Source of the DNA: Phytoseiulus persimilis
Taxonomy: Eukaryota > Arthropoda > Arachnida > Mesostigmata > Phytoseiidae
Direction: 5' to 3'
DNA: 64,000 nt
NCBI GenBank assembly: GCA_037576195.1
Contig: CM075104.1
Location: forward strand, 7,570,775 to 7,634,774
Shown here: positions 11,153-23,338 of the stretch, in pieces
Position numbering within the stretch: the first letter of the stretch is position 1
Layout: each line of letters begins with the position of its first letter
Translations under genes and position numbers: made by a program
Notes under the pieces: generated by a model
What the model was told of the DNA's origin: nothing
The model's input: only the letters and a program-made list of their open reading frames with translations
The model's database searches: none

Positions 11153-12654
11153 CGCAGCCCTGTGAATCAAGAAATTGCAAAGCCGAGAAGGTGAAAATAT
11201 TGAGTGAAAAGCGTCCTAGAATCGGGGAGGCAGAGATGCTGTTGAATGATCCGACGTCGGAGGGAGTTCATCCTAGCTCTCACCTTCGCTGGCACCATTA
11301 TTTCGAAAACTTGAACACGATGTTTGAAGGGGGCGGCACAAACTTCGATCACGTAATCACCGGTTCGACGTGTGCCGCCTAACACTGGCAAGAGCAAAGG
11401 AGTATTCTCTGGCATCCGTGTCTAGCAGGTGAGCTGGTCGCTTGGCAACTTCGAGTGATTGTCATCTCGAGACAGCTCCCCGACTCAGTTTGCCGAGCTC
11501 TTATGCAGAAGAGCTCTGACTCAGAACTCTTGGCTTGAGAAGCGGCCTCGACACTCCAGGAGGAATCAGGTAACGATCTTCTCTTCGTATCTTTTTCAAA
11601 ACGTTCGTTTCATCAGGGATTTCGAGAGGCTCGCAGGCTCGTTTTCCCCGCTGCGAGACCTAGCGACCCGGTCCTCACAACGAGCTTTTTGTTCTCGAGA
11701 ATGAAACGGATGTCCGACCATGCACGCTGCGATTGACCCTCTTTTCACAGGAAGGAATCCAATCGGTGTGGATCGAGGTCACATCAAACTTTCGATACCT
11801 CACTAACGAACCCCGTCTCCCGCACTCCCAGCTCGTGACGAAGGAATAATAACTGTTCCGAACTATCGACGGCTCGAGAGAAAAACTTGACGGCGCTTCA
11901 TCTACTGTCGCGTGAAGCCATCCATTGATCGGGCTGTCTGGGAGGTGAACTCATTAATAACGCACTCTCCGTGCGAGCTTTAAAAACCAATTTCATCGCA
12001 GTCCTTCACTGAGATCTCCAGACTCTCTCAGTCACTCTATACTTCAATCATGTGACCGCGACCGAGCAGTTCAATCTGCGGTAAGTTCAGTTGGGAAGTC
12101 ATTGTGCAGCGAGGATCGCTGCCCTCAATCCGCACTCCCGATCCCAGCTGTAGACTTTTATGGCCTGTAGTGCAGAGATAAGACACCAGCGCCGGTCGAT
12201 TGGACTGAGAGAGGCCGAGAGTCCGCAGCCATCTCCTCCGAGCATGTTTTTGCTCCGTTGCTTGGGGATCACTTGGTAAAGTTTTCTCTAACACCTCTCA
12301 GACGTTCTGACGAGCCGGCAGGTCTCCTCGGCTGAGGCTTGGCCGAGCAGGTTGCTTCAAATATAACTCTATCGGAGACCAGCCGCAGGGAAAGAGCCGC
12401 TGTACAAGAATCAGACCTTGGGATAAGGCATTGGGGTGGGGGCGAGCCGAGCGACGACATGCGAACTCACTGCTGGCAGATATTTGCTTTTGACCGCAGG
12501 AGCAGCAGCGTCACCAACCCAAATCCCTTGAATCGGAACAGAGAGGACGCAGAGGCAGCAACGGAGGCGACGCCGTCGACAACGACCCCGTTCTGGCCCG
12601 TTATTCCATTGCCTCCCGTGCTCCGCCCCTCCATTCGTCTCTCACTCCACGTGT
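11153..12654. other. Non-coding stretch
   Basis: No supported gene. TTTAAAAA at 11979 has a weak TTCACTG initiator-like word 29 bases downstream, poorer than the candidate near 38.4 kb. Open frames are short, up to about 110 codons at 12339-12671. Confidence 0.5.
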
Positions 12655-12669
12655 TCTCTCTCTCTCTCT
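12655..12669 (+). repeat. TC dinucleotide tract
   Basis: Fifteen bases of alternating T and C within a pyrimidine-rich 80-base stretch. Confidence 0.9.
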
Positions 12670-12812
12670 GACGACAACGGGAAACGAATCGATGCATTCG
12701 CGTCCTTCTCTCCGTCCTTGTTTGTGCGCCAGCCCCGCCTGCGACCCCGCACGTCGCGTTCCGAGCTTTAGTTCGGTGCCTGTCGTCGTGGAGACAGGAG
12801 TTGACGGGCCTG

Positions 12813-12814
<2 letters not shown>

Positions 12815-12849
<35 letters not shown>
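12815..12849 (+). repeat. G homopolymer, 35 bases
   Basis: Thirty-five consecutive G, the longest homopolymer in the window. It creates glycine or proline blocks in overlapping frames, including two of 104 and 151 codons on the minus strand that I do not accept as genes. Length in an assembly is unreliable for such runs, so the true array may differ. Confidence 0.95.
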
Positions 12850-12851
<2 letters not shown>

Positions 12852-13185
12852 GCTGAACGGGGCCTGATCGGGAAACAAAGGGGGCGCGCAGAGGGAACGA
12901 ACCAGGAACTGTGTGATAACATTTATTGGAAAAATCACGACCGGTTCCTCAACTGAGCTCGCCATGGCTTGGAACGCGTTTTCTCTTTCCGGCGTTGTTG
13001 TCGCTGGTGCTGTTGTCGTATTCATCGACAGCCGCATTTCTCTCGTTCGTTCCTGGCGCAGATGCAGGAGGCGGATAGACACAAGGGCACGCGGGCAAAC
13101 AGGGGAAAGAGTCGTGTTTTATCGCCCCTCCGTCGTTGTTGGTATTGTCGACGACGACGACGACATATCCAGCATCATCTGCGTG

Positions 13186-13214
13186 TTGCTCGCTTGCTAA
13201 CTTGCTCGTTTGCG
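13186..13214. repeat. GCTC/GCTT tetranucleotide-periodic cluster
   Basis: Words TGCT, CGCT, TGCT, TGCT, CGTT at 4-base steps with one break. It lies about 340 bases after the G35 run and just after a GAC triplet tract near 13150. Confidence 0.6.
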
Positions 13215-15294
13215 CGCGGTTGGTCTTCCACAGGATCGACGGGCTCCGATTTAGTCATTCAGTTGGTCTCGCAGACGACGGCGTCAACTCGGGTGACGAG
13301 CCGTAAGAGGAAATTCTCTTCATTGGATTGGATTGGAGAAGCGATAGAGGACTAACCGTTAGGTCACAAAAGCTTCTGACATTGCTATACGTGGTGAATG
13401 TCCTCATATGTTCAATCATCGGTCGGACCACTGATCCTGTACACTCATGTGCCCATCTGGGAGCAAGAGTCTAGGTACCCATTAAAATGCCCATCTTCAG
13501 AATGTGCGGTGAATCTTCCGATCGGAGGGGGCTCAGGACGGACAGCCGTCATGAGAGGTCCGTCTTGAGAGCGGAGGGAGCATCATGTAACTCGACCGCG
13601 TGAAAACTTCCGGAAGGCTGGGAGCTGGTTGTTCACCACACGGAAGGTGGAAGCGTGGAACAAGACGACAGAGAAAAAACACGAGTGCGGAAGGGCACGG
13701 GGAGGGTCAGCCAATATTTGCCATTTGGCAAAAGTAAGTATACAGAGATCGCACCATCGCTGGAGCTCCGCGCAAGATGTCGAGAGAAAACACTGCTTGG
13801 GCCGAGCAGGACGATACGAGAGGGAAAAGCTTCGGAGCAGTCGAGAGAGGGAGTGACTGAACTTGCTGCCGATGCAGGACTCGTGGAGAACAGAAGATTC
13901 ACAGAAGGACGAATGTGGCAAATGGCGCGCTTGCGTGGCTGGCAGCTCGAATCTCGACGATCGTTCCGAGCAAGTGACCGAGCGAGATGTCACAGATATC
14001 GAGAGACTTCGGTCGCCTGGTGGCAAGCGGGCAGACGGCGTGCGGCTCAGGACACTGAGCGCGCAGACCCAGCCTCGCGGACGAAGTATCGGGGCTGCGA
14101 TTCCTCGCACGAAAGTCGGAAGGGGGCCGCAGAGCTCCATCGCTATCTAGGTCAACGGAAAACACGGACGCTGTTTCTGTCCCCAGCTCGGTCTGTTTCC
14201 TCTTTGGTTGGCAACGCTGTCTTTCGTCGCAGCCAAGATCCTCCGCGCTCGCAGCCAAGCCGGTTCCGTCGAAACCAGTTGTCCTAGCGGGTGCTCGCGT
14301 CCTTATTAGATGCATGAATGCCACCCGGTCGTGCCCTGGAAAAACGGAACGGAAATGCATTACGAGCATCGAGCCAGCAATAGCCTTTTCCCAGCGAAGA
14401 ACAGACCGAGTCATGTATTATTTATTACATACATAGCGTGACTGGCCGCCTTTGCCGACTTACTGGAACTCTTGCTGGTATTGAAGTTGATGCGATCGGC
14501 GGCATCGTTCACTTCGTTGAGAAGCACGCGCTGCTCATGGAATTCCGCAAGTGGCCGAGAGCTATGCCCCGGCCGCATCCTTCGAGCGTTTCAGTGCTCT
14601 TGCACATGATGTTTTTCCGCGCCCACAACCGGAGACTCTGGCTCGGAAGGAGCGCAAACCCCCAGAGGCGAGGCTCGCTGCAGTCACGATCAACTTAATC
14701 AGGCTGGCTGGCTGGTTCGCTCCGGCATTCGCATCACGCGGTGAACGAGCAAGTCGAGTCGGATCGACGGCTTTGGGCGATGCCGGTGCGCTGCCATCGT
14801 CGGACACCCGGCGCGAGTCTCTTACTTCGTAAAATCAAAAGCCGCAGGAACAGTGGCATGTTAATATAGCATATTGAACTCCGAACCGTGCAACGGAGCG
14901 TCCCACGACCCTGCACCGAAGCGACGCGCTCCTGTCGACGGCGGCGGCGGCTTGGAGTGAATCGCGCGGCGGGACACTCACCAGGGGCATTGTTTGATGT
15001 GACCCACACCAGAAGAGACCTTGAATGGGATCGAGGCTCTTCTTGACTTTGGAGAACAAAAGTTCGAACAAAGGATTCGCGGCGAGGCATTCAATATGAC
15101 CGATTGTCCCGTCCCGTACGCAGTCTGGAACGTTGTCGCAGGATAAATACGCGGAACTCGAGATATTTCGCCTTCGGGAGCGTCAACGATCAGCTCCGCA
15201 CCGAGACCAGCGGTTTGGTTGGACGGTCCGTCCTATGTTTTGCTGTCCACGGAGAGAACGGTTCAGGGAAGCGGAGCAATTTGAGAAACGAAGA
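13215..15294. other. Non-coding stretch, overlapping open frames
   Basis: Plus-strand frames of 210 codons (13655-14287) and minus-strand frames of 185 (13583-14140) and 171 (13899-14414) overlap in purine-rich, TA-poor DNA. None has a domain I know, so openness looks compositional. AAAGTAAGTAT at 13730 is a good splice-donor word without a clear acceptor upstream. A 103-codon frame at 14521-14829 is also open but unrecognised. Confidence 0.45.
14702..14720. repeat. GGCT tetranucleotide tract
   Basis: Three GGCT units followed by degenerate GGTT and CGCT. Confidence 0.75.
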
Positions 15295-15309
15295 CAGTGG
15301 CGTAGATAG
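15295..15309 (+). repeat. Lone hAT-like terminus
   Basis: CAGTGGCGTAGATAG matches the left terminus of the 8.1-kb element in 13 of 15 positions, including 11 exact bases at the start. I found no inverted partner by eye, so this is a solo or truncated end. Beyond base 15 the two sequences diverge. Confidence 0.4.
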
Positions 15310-15645
15310 TTCAATGCGTCCCCTGCGGGTGTTGCTGCCTCCCGCTGTCGTTCGGCCGGCCGTTCGACCGACCAGAGCGTTTTGTGTTCAAGCTGCCTGC
15401 ACGCCGACATCAAGACGCTGTATCTAGCCGGACATTTATAGAGCGCAACAACCGTCGGCTGTCGACCTTCTTTTGACCTGAGTTGAAATACAGCTCGACA
15501 ACGTTTTCAAGACAAACGAGCGGAAAAACAACTTTTCTCCCCTCCACTGGAATTTCTTTCAGCTAGCCAGACCATTGTAACCCGCGACGCACAAAACGGA
15601 ACGTGACACCAATGCACCTCAGAGAAGCTCCGCACTTCGCTCCAC

Positions 15646-16227
15646 ATGGAAGGAGTTAACAGCGTGACGCCCCTCGTCGGGGAAGAACGGTTCTTACGGG
15701 ATGTTTTCGAACGACTCGGAGTGCCCCGCTCGGAAAACCCTATTTCCGCTGAGCTTCGTGAATCTTGCTTCGTATTAACCTCAGGGCAGGGGCCGTTCCT
15801 GGGATGGCTAACTCAACACAGCCTTCCAAAGGCGATAAGATACGCTTTTCTGTATGAGGCCGAGAGATCTCATGGTTTCATGTATGGAATCGAGCCCGAT
15901 TCTCAATGTACCCCGTTCTCGGTCGTGCAAACTCCAGCTCGTACTCTCCACCACGTCAATGATTCTGCGCGACGGGGCCCCTCGCGATACACGGGCGATT
16001 TAGACGTTGGTCCGTCGCCGTTCGAACCGCCGAGACAAGAAAATCCACTGCTAACGACAGGGGTACCTAACGAGTGGGTTGGAGAAAGGGAAGAAGTCGG
16101 CGGTCGTCTGACTAAAAGACTGCCTGGACTCCTTCCAAGAGTTATTTTTCTCCTCCTGGTCCGGCGAGCGTTCCTCAACGGAGTGCAGCCCCTGGAAATC
16201 GAGGAATGGCGAGTGGGAATCGAGTGA
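15646..16227 (+). CDS. Candidate ORF, 193 codons, unknown
   Basis: ATG-initiated frame with balanced amino-acid composition and no low-complexity block, ending in TGA. It reads more like a soluble protein than other frames here: mixed charged and hydrophobic residues, with a short hydrophobic patch around residues 165-172 (VIFLLLV). I recognise no domain. Third codon positions are about 53% G/C over the first ~97 codons by my count, close to background, so codon bias gives no support. About one chance frame this long is expected in a window of this size. An overlapping 155-codon frame lies on the other strand. It could be a single-exon orphan or chance. Confidence 0.17.
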   Translation: MEGVNSVTPLVGEERFLRDVFERLGVPRSENPISAELRESCFVLTSGQGPFLGWLTQHSLPKAIRYAFLYEAERSHGFMYGIEPDSQCTPFSVVQTPARTLHHVNDSARRGPSRYTGDLDVGPSPFEPPRQENPLLTTGVPNEWVGEREEVGGRLTKRLPGLLPRVIFLLLVRRAFLNGVQPLEIEEWRVGIE

Positions 16228-18436
16228 AATACGTGGGAGGAGCGAGATGTCAAGCTCAAGCCCTGCCAGTAACGAGCTCTAATCGCTTGTACGACTCGAG
16301 CCACGACGATAATGCTTGTTAGAGGTCTTAGCGGGCACCGCTCTTCTCTATGAGGTCGCTCGGACGCCACGGACTATCTTGTCAGTATTAGGGGTCGCCT
16401 TTCGTCGGTTCGCTCCTTCCATTCACAAAGACGACACACTCTCTCGCTCGCTGATTCACCGACTCGTTCATTGTTCCGTCGCCGTAATCAACCAAGGGTC
16501 TGCCTCAGCCCTAATCTCTCTATTGGCATACCGTATACTTGCCAACGTGGTCTATTGAAAGGAATCTTCTGGCCGGTCACGGGAACAGCCACTCAGACAG
16601 CTAATCCAAGATAGACTGATGGAAGAGATCGGAGATGGGTATGCGAGAGAAAAAAAAAGCACCGACGTGTTCAAGATTCACTTCAAGGTGAATAAATCAG
16701 AGAGAGTCCTCGCGAGCAGGTTCCTCTAGGACTGCTTCCTGGCGGTGACTCGACCTAGTGGTCTATTAAATACTCGAGCTGCTTATTTGTATTTATCACA
16801 GTTCATTATTAAGCCTCTTATCAACTGATACTGCAGTCAATATATATTCAGCCGAGCTGACATCGGCCACCCCCGAGACCTGAACTCCCTCGTCACGGTG
16901 AGCGGGAAAGCAAGCGGAAGAATCCCCCTCTAATGACGGCCAAGACTTTCTCGAGAGACAGCGACAACGGCGGTCCCCACCGCAGCACGGGGTGAAGACG
17001 TTGGCCTTCCCAAATTAAAATCTTACGACGTGTGCTTCGGAACTAATGCCGATGCGGTTCACACGGGCTCCAGCTCAATTAACAAGACTGTTCCACGATT
17101 CATCGTTTTCCGCGGAGAGCGACGCGACGAGCAGGTACAAATATAGAACTTTATTGAGGAAAATCACGAGACGAGAAACGGCATGTTATCCACCCGATTG
17201 ATTTGGCTTCCGGAACGGGAAGATCTGGAATAACGGAGAGCGAGAGCGAGATACTACCGGTCAAAAACTAGGCTCAAGAGATGACATCCATATTAATTTT
17301 CAATACGAGATTCGAGGAGACTCCGATCCCATTGAGGGGGTTTAGGACGTGGCGTCACTAGGGCAACGCTATCATCGCTCTGGCTTCATGTCTCAAGTTT
17401 CTCAAAATTCATGGAACTAGCCCCTCAGGAATCGATATGTTCATTGATGCGGAGAGAAATCTGTTGATGCAGCAACTCCTTCAGATATGCACGTCAGTCC
17501 ACGACGATTTTCCATGATGAGACAATGGGGGCCATGGAATGTAGCCCGCTCATGTACAAAAACAGAGGATACGAGCTAAGGGTCAAAAGATAGCAGTGAG
17601 AGTCTTTGCCCGACAGTTTTGTTGGTCGCGGACCTGGAACGAATATGAGAGGTGGAATATACGTTGGGAAGCCTTGACAGCACTGTACTGCGCTGGAATC
17701 ATGCTTCAACGCTGAACAGGGACGATTCAGATTTCCAGAGGAAATCGATTTTCGAATCCGAAGATCTCGAGCGTTCGGTACAGTTTAAGCCAACGGAAGC
17801 GAGAGGCGGCCGTCGGCGAAGTTGCGCAAAGGAGCCTGACTGAGAATCGATTTTGATTCATTGCAGCGGTGCAATGTGTTTTTCCTCATCAAATCAAATC
17901 GTTGCGAATGTCGGAACTCGAACGCGCATTCGTTGAGGGGAACAGGCAGGGGCGAAAGGAGCTTGATCTTCGAAGGGGTCCTTGTTTCCGTATCAGGGCG
18001 ATATCACATACGTTTACACACGCGAGCGCCTCCGCGGAGAGAGGGGTCTCATATTCACCCAGAACGCAGTCATACGTGAAAAGTAGCTGGTTCCGGACTC
18101 TGAGTAAGCAGAGTATCGTGCCTGTCGCCTGTCAGGGAGATCCAACCAACGGCACGGAGTTGAGTTGCACACAAAAAGCTGCATGACGTCGGCGGTGGAT
18201 CTTGGCGAGCTTATTCAGACAGGCTGCTGGCTCTGAGCTCCGGACGGGGAAAAAGTCGAGCGAGCTAGGGAGTAAGATTCGCCACTGCCCCCCACCTCTT
18301 CTTTGGCCCAGCAGATCAACAAAACTTTCATTATCTTTAGAATTACTTTCTTGGGCTGGTGGAGGCGGGAGCAACCGAATCGACCGTAGAGCTTGACGAC
18401 TGTCGCCTGACTTCCTCGCTCAGGCGCACAGCGCTA
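16228..18436. other. Non-coding stretch
   Basis: No supported gene and few long frames; about 16560-17490 has none above 60 codons. An A8 run and scattered AATAAA-type words are present. CTCGCTCGCTGATTCACCGA near 16441 is a weak 4-base periodic patch. Confidence 0.5.
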
Positions 18437-18462
18437 CCCCCCCCCCCCCCCCTCCCCCCCCC
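18437..18462 (+). repeat. C tract, 16 C then T then 9 C
   Basis: Two C runs separated by one T, probably one longer run broken by a substitution. Confidence 0.95.
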
Positions 18463-19304
18463 GGCTGGCGTCGGTTTTTGCCCTGCTGGCTTTGAAATAC
18501 GCTTCGCAGCGTGAATACTGCGGAACCAACAAAGAAAAAAATATTCAGAGAGAGGACTGCGGCGTTGGAGACAAAAGGCTGACGCGGCATCGATGCAACA
18601 CGGCACCAGCACCCGTATTGGAGTAACATGAATCTCACGCTCGGCTGACGCATGCCAAAAGGATTTTAAGAGCCAATAAAGGAGCGCAGAGCTCAGTGAA
18701 TGGCAGGAAGGTGGGAGAAGGAAGCGGGGGCCGTATTTGATTTGGCTGCTTTGTGATTCCACATCCGGACCTGCGATACAGAGCCGCTACTTGTTGGGGA
18801 AAGTCGTCAATCAAAGTTGTTGACGTTCGAGTCGTAGACTGTCGCTACTACGGAACAGCGGACAGTTTCGCACCTTCGAGTGGGATCGGGCGGACGAGGA
18901 TAACATTGGAGAAAAGGAGCTATGCTGCACCGATGATTGCGGAGACCGGCGGACGAACGTAAGCTGTACGGCGACGACGTCGTCGACAACTGTGCGTGTG
19001 TGTTGTCAACGTGGCACGGACAGAAATGCCGAGCACGTCGAGCTTGGAGGACCGGTTGCGTTCCGTTTTGCGCCTGTTACTTCTTCTAAGGTCTACGGCC
19101 GTGGGCGGTGGGGGTTCAGGCTGACTCCCCTATCAGCTTCGGCTTCGGGCTGTGATGTTTTTCCTACGACGCGAAGAGTTGCTCACCGAAACTCGATTCT
19201 GGTGCTGATAACGTTTTGGTGACACGAAAATTCTTCTCCGGTATCTTTTGTGCGGCTGTGATCATGAAGTCGCGTCTGACGGAAATCCTTTCTTCATCTT
19301 GCAG

Positions 19305-19410
19305 AGTTTCGACAATGCTTATGAACGACGTCTCTCTCCTAGGACGCCAGCCGTCATCCACAAGATGCACTCAGCCTGGGTTCCAGTGGAGACTCTTACG
19401 CTTGCAGTCC
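19305..19410 (+). other. Exon-like stretch with splice signals
   Basis: An acceptor-like sequence (TTTCTTCATCTTGCAG, ending at 19304) precedes 106 bases that stay open in at least two frames, followed by a donor-like GTGAGTAT at 19411. One frame begins SFDNAYERRLSPRTPAV. A CTGAC branch-point-like word lies near 19276. I recognise no homologue. Splice words alone are common by chance, so this is weak. Confidence 0.1.
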
Positions 19411-21816
19411 GTGAGTATAGCTATATCCCGGGTCATTATGTTTTCGTTGCATCTTGTTTTTGCTTCGGGCGAATGATTCAACATAATCCTCCCTTGCTTC
19501 TGCTCTCTTCGACCTTTTCCACCACGTCCGTCCACTTGGAACTTTTGCGCCTACTCACCTCCGTTCTACGATATTTTCTTACTTTTTTCTTCGTTAACCA
19601 ATTTCGCGCCCGCAATGCTCAGAGTTCAAGAAGCGGAACACTTTGCCTGGCTTGAGAAAGTTTTCGAAATCAATTGTTGCCCCAAGCCAAAATCGATGTC
19701 TTCAACTTCCCCAGTTCGCCGAACTTGGGTCGCCGACATCTGTCAGCTTGCCTCTCAAGTTACCAAACATCACTTGCGCTGTTCTCGTCGAATGTGCAAC
19801 TCCTGTTGGCGTTGTCGTCCATTCGGGTAGGGTTTTTTTTCCACCAACTCCTCGCGGAAGAGAGTTCTACGGTTCCTGGAATCGTTTCCTGAGGCTCGAT
19901 TCCCTCTCCGAAATTACGCCTCGAAAATTAACGAACACTTCCCAGGAATCGAGATGCCCTCGGAAGTCCGGTTGTTGCCCAGCATGCAGGACAGGGAGCT
20001 GTTGGAAGGGAAAGCTTTGAGAACCGTGAGAAGGGAGCAGCAAGAAGCTCGCCAAGAAGATGGGCAGGTTGGCTGGCAAGGAAACGGGCCATCTCGGATC
20101 CAGTCGCAATATAGAGCTCCGACCAGGCATGTGTGGCGTGCGAATCCTTGACTACGATGAACCATGGTCGACAGGGATGGGGTTCGAGTGGTCGTTGGGA
20201 AAACCGCCACTTTTTTTCTGGTTCTCAGCTCACAAAGTAAACCGTGTTGAAGCACCACAGGGAAGGCCCCCGCCCTCCTTCCGTCGGCTGGCGTATTCTC
20301 CTTCCTCCAGACATCCGCTGGTTCGGTACAACACTCGGGTTAGAGGCGGGCACGCCACCTCAAACTTTGCTCGTCACTAGCAACTTTTTTTGAAGCTGCT
20401 CCTCGGCTGGCTGGCTGGTTGGTCGACCGGCCGAGCTCGCTCGCAAGAAGGTGCTCGCCGACCTGGCTCACTGGTGGGCAGGCGAGCTCTCCGGCTGTGT
20501 AGTTGGCTAGCCTATTCATTACGGGTCAAGTAAAAGGCCGTCCTCCTGAGAGGACGACGGTCGCAAGATCCCGACAAGCCCGGCCGCGTGCCTGCTGCCG
20601 CCGCCGTGAGGGATTCGCTGTACTTTACGGCAGCAGCCACCTTGAAAAGCTTTTCTTCACATGGAGGCAAAGAGGCGCGCGACAGACAAACCAACTGCTT
20701 ATAATACAGGACGAAACTCTTTCCCACCCGCAGGGAAAGCTTGTGTCCCTTAAGGTCGTCCTTTCGGTTGGTCGTACGCCCCGTTTCGTAAGACATGGAC
20801 AACTGGGAAAACGTCGACAGTACGAGAGAACACGTTTGGTAACGTTTTCCGCCTTCTGTGTGTTCTATCTCTCAAAATTCACTACGTCTCATGAGCTTTG
20901 GGCCGGAGCTGCGAGTGGCGGCCCTTCTCGGTGCCTCCAGACCGGCCTGTCCGCGCAGCTGCCTATCTATCTGTTTTTTTTCGTTCCGCTTTTTCTTCCT
21001 TTCGTTACATTTGTTCTACCTGTAGAAATTCTCCTCTGATGTAGATTGATATGCACCGGAAAGTTTTTTGCACGATTTGCAGGAGAAAAGAGAATTCTTC
21101 TCAACTTTTCAGAGAGCCTGATTCGATAGCAGATCCGATGATAGCGCAGAAAGTTACACGATTAGATAGCATAACCCTAGATTTTTCTTGTTACGGGAGT
21201 TAGTGGACCCGTTTCGGACTTGCGATAGGAGCATATCTAGCCGTTCCGCGTTTCCAAATCTCGAATTGTTCTCTTGGTTGTTCTCCCCGAGTACTTTCCT
21301 GAACGAAGGGATCTACTCTGCCGAAGAATCGAAGGAGCTCCATTCCGATGTTTTTCTGAACGAACTGAGACAGCAATCATAGAGGAAGAAACTCTACGAA
21401 TGTCATCTTTCTGAGCATCTCACCTAGCGTTAAATCCTCTACCCCTTTCTCTGAAACGGGGAATCAAATCGAAGTGTTTTCCTCTAATTGTCTTTCTTTC
21501 CTCGGAGGTGGGAAGCGGATCTTTGAACACGACGTAGATCGCTTAGCTGGATGGATCGTGATTCTTTTTTCTCCGAAGACTCTCTGTTAGAGATGTAGTT
21601 GATCGAAGCGATAGTCTGTATCAGCGGCAAGGGCCTGTTTTGTCATCGCTTGAGGCATTAACGTTGTTTCGAGCGAGCAATCCTTCGATGTGTGTTTGGT
21701 CGAGGGCAGAGTGTCCCATCGCGAAATTCTGCGGCGTCTTGTTTTTGTGCGTACATCTCTGACTAGTTTCGCAAGATCTCTCTATCATAGTGTCACTTTC
21801 CTCGAATAACATCAAA
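19411..21816. other. Non-coding stretch
   Basis: Pyrimidine-rich at 19480-19620 (CTTCTGCTCT-type sequence), then mixed. Open frames up to 178 codons (20503-21039) overlap others and match nothing I know. Confidence 0.45.
20404..20445. repeat. GGCT tetranucleotide cluster
   Basis: Three GGCT units followed by GGTT, GGTC, GACC, GGCC and CTCGCTCG at near 4-base steps. Confidence 0.7.
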
Positions 21817-21998
21817 TAACTCTCGCATACATCACATCTTGGACGTCGACCTCATCGTTGGAACGCGATACTCGACGTAACCTTGGCGTCACCTTTTCCG
21901 CCAACCTCGTTCACCGACTCCCACCGCGAAGATCCGTCAAGTGCAGAGAAACATCAGAAGAGTTCCGCCACGGCACCACCCGAGGACGACTTTACATG
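21817..21998 (+). other. Exon-like stretch ending at GTAAGT
   Basis: After a TAA, one frame is open for about 60 codons to a donor-like CAT/GTAAGTAG at 21999; it includes PTSFTDSHREDPSSAEKHQK. A pyrimidine-rich stretch ending CTTCGCAG at 22077 would make a 79-base intron. There is no convincing acceptor on the left and no known domain. Confidence 0.08.
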
Positions 21999-23144
21999 TA
22001 AGTAGATATTTTGTCATTCTTTCGCTTCACTCTTCTCCCGCAGGTTGTATAGGTAGTAGGCTTCTCTCCTTCGCAGAGTCCACACAGGGCTTGTTTGTGT
22101 AGTGGGTGCTTCTATTCCAGGTCTCAGGTCCTCGAGGCCACGTTGAGAAAATATGTATGAGCTGCGCAACGGAGCGATATGCGTGATGAGTCTGAAGCTG
22201 TAGTATTTCGGTGTTGAGCGAGCACGACGCTAACTTGATGGCACCTCCCGATCGTCATGACCATGATGGCGCGTCGTGCAGATCGACTTCCAGGGGGGCG
22301 AACGACGTACCGCTGCACTCCATGACTTTTACGATACCCAAATGTCCATCCGGTCGAGTATCGACTCCCGCCGCGAGCCGAGCGGACGGGAAAACAGGAA
22401 GTGGAGCCGGGAAAGAAAGATGACTTCGTGCGGTAGGCTTACAACGAGACATAAAAATCGACTCAGTCAGGCCGTATGCTTTTCGCAGTCCTATGCTAAT
22501 GGACTGCGAGAGGGCTCCCGCGGACGTCTTTCCAGCCATTCATCGTTCACATGCATTCGTCCTCCAGTTCACCGTCCTTGCCGCACCGCTCGGCCGCGCG
22601 CGCTCCTTGGCTCTGGACGGCGTTCGCAGTTCCTCAGAAGCGCCGCATCCCCCGCGACCGCAATCTCCAAGCTTGGAGTATTTTATTCGAAGGGTCGATT
22701 GTTTCGCATGCCTCTGTGTCTTCTGGCGAGCCGTGTCAATCTCTCAGAGCGAACTCCTCACGAGTTCGCATCCCTCTGAGCAGGCGGTCTTCACGCACGA
22801 GACACGGAGTTGCCAGTTCCTTCAGAAACCGCGAATCGTTATCGATCGAGGGGAGAGCGAGACGTTTGCAGCGCTTGTTATGCACGGTTGATTGGATTGG
22901 GACAGAAATACGATATACGCTGAATACGAAAGGGGAGGAACCATCGAATTGACGAGATCCACGCTGGATAGGCAACGAAAGGAAAAGTTGTTGCTGCTTC
23001 TGCCCGGCGCGTCGGTCAGTAGGGTTCAAGTTGTTTATACAAATGTATGAGTTCACTAGAAACGGGTCGCTCGCACGCGTCTCGGTGGAAAGAGAAGCAC
23101 CGCCTCGCGTATTAGCAAGGCAAATAATAATGAGACCAGAGCCC

Positions 23145-23180
23145 GCGAGCAAGCCGGCCGGCAAGTCAGTCGGTCGGCTT
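23145..23180. repeat. GCAA/GTCA/GTCG tetranucleotide cluster
   Basis: GCGA, GCAA, GCCG, GCCG, GCAA, GTCA, GTCG, GTCG, GCTT follow in near-perfect 4-base register. A clear example of a periodic run in which each unit differs. Confidence 0.75.
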
Positions 23181-23306
23181 GGGTGGCAGGAAGGGCGTAT
23201 ACGATGCAGAAAGGGCAAACCGTTATTTGATTAACAACACTGGTAGGGCTGAGTAGGGCGGGGTGAGTTCGCGTGGAAGGGTGAGCAGCAAGGCAGCCTG
23301 AAGCGA

Positions 23307-23338
23307 GCACGCCGTCAAGCAAGCACGCCGTTAAGCAA
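23307..23338. repeat. Two 16-bp tandem copies
   Basis: GCACGCCGTCAAGCAA is followed directly by GCACGCCGTTAAGCAA, 15 of 16 identical. The unit length is four times four, and the surrounding words (AAGC, GAGC) keep a 4-base rhythm. Confidence 0.8.

Noticed and set aside
13655..14287. 210-codon plus-strand frame
   Set aside because: Overlaps 185- and 171-codon minus frames in purine-rich TA-poor DNA; no recognisable domain.
16794..16801. TATCACAG, the miR-2 family seed
   Set aside because: Only the seed matches, and no stable hairpin was seen.
18972..18985. 14-base palindrome CGACGACGTCGTCG
   Set aside because: Expected by chance and explained by GAC/GTC triplet sequence.
22042..22060. AGGTTGTATAGGTAGTAGG, which recalls let-7
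   Set aside because: The words occur in the wrong order for let-7 and no complementary arm flanks them.
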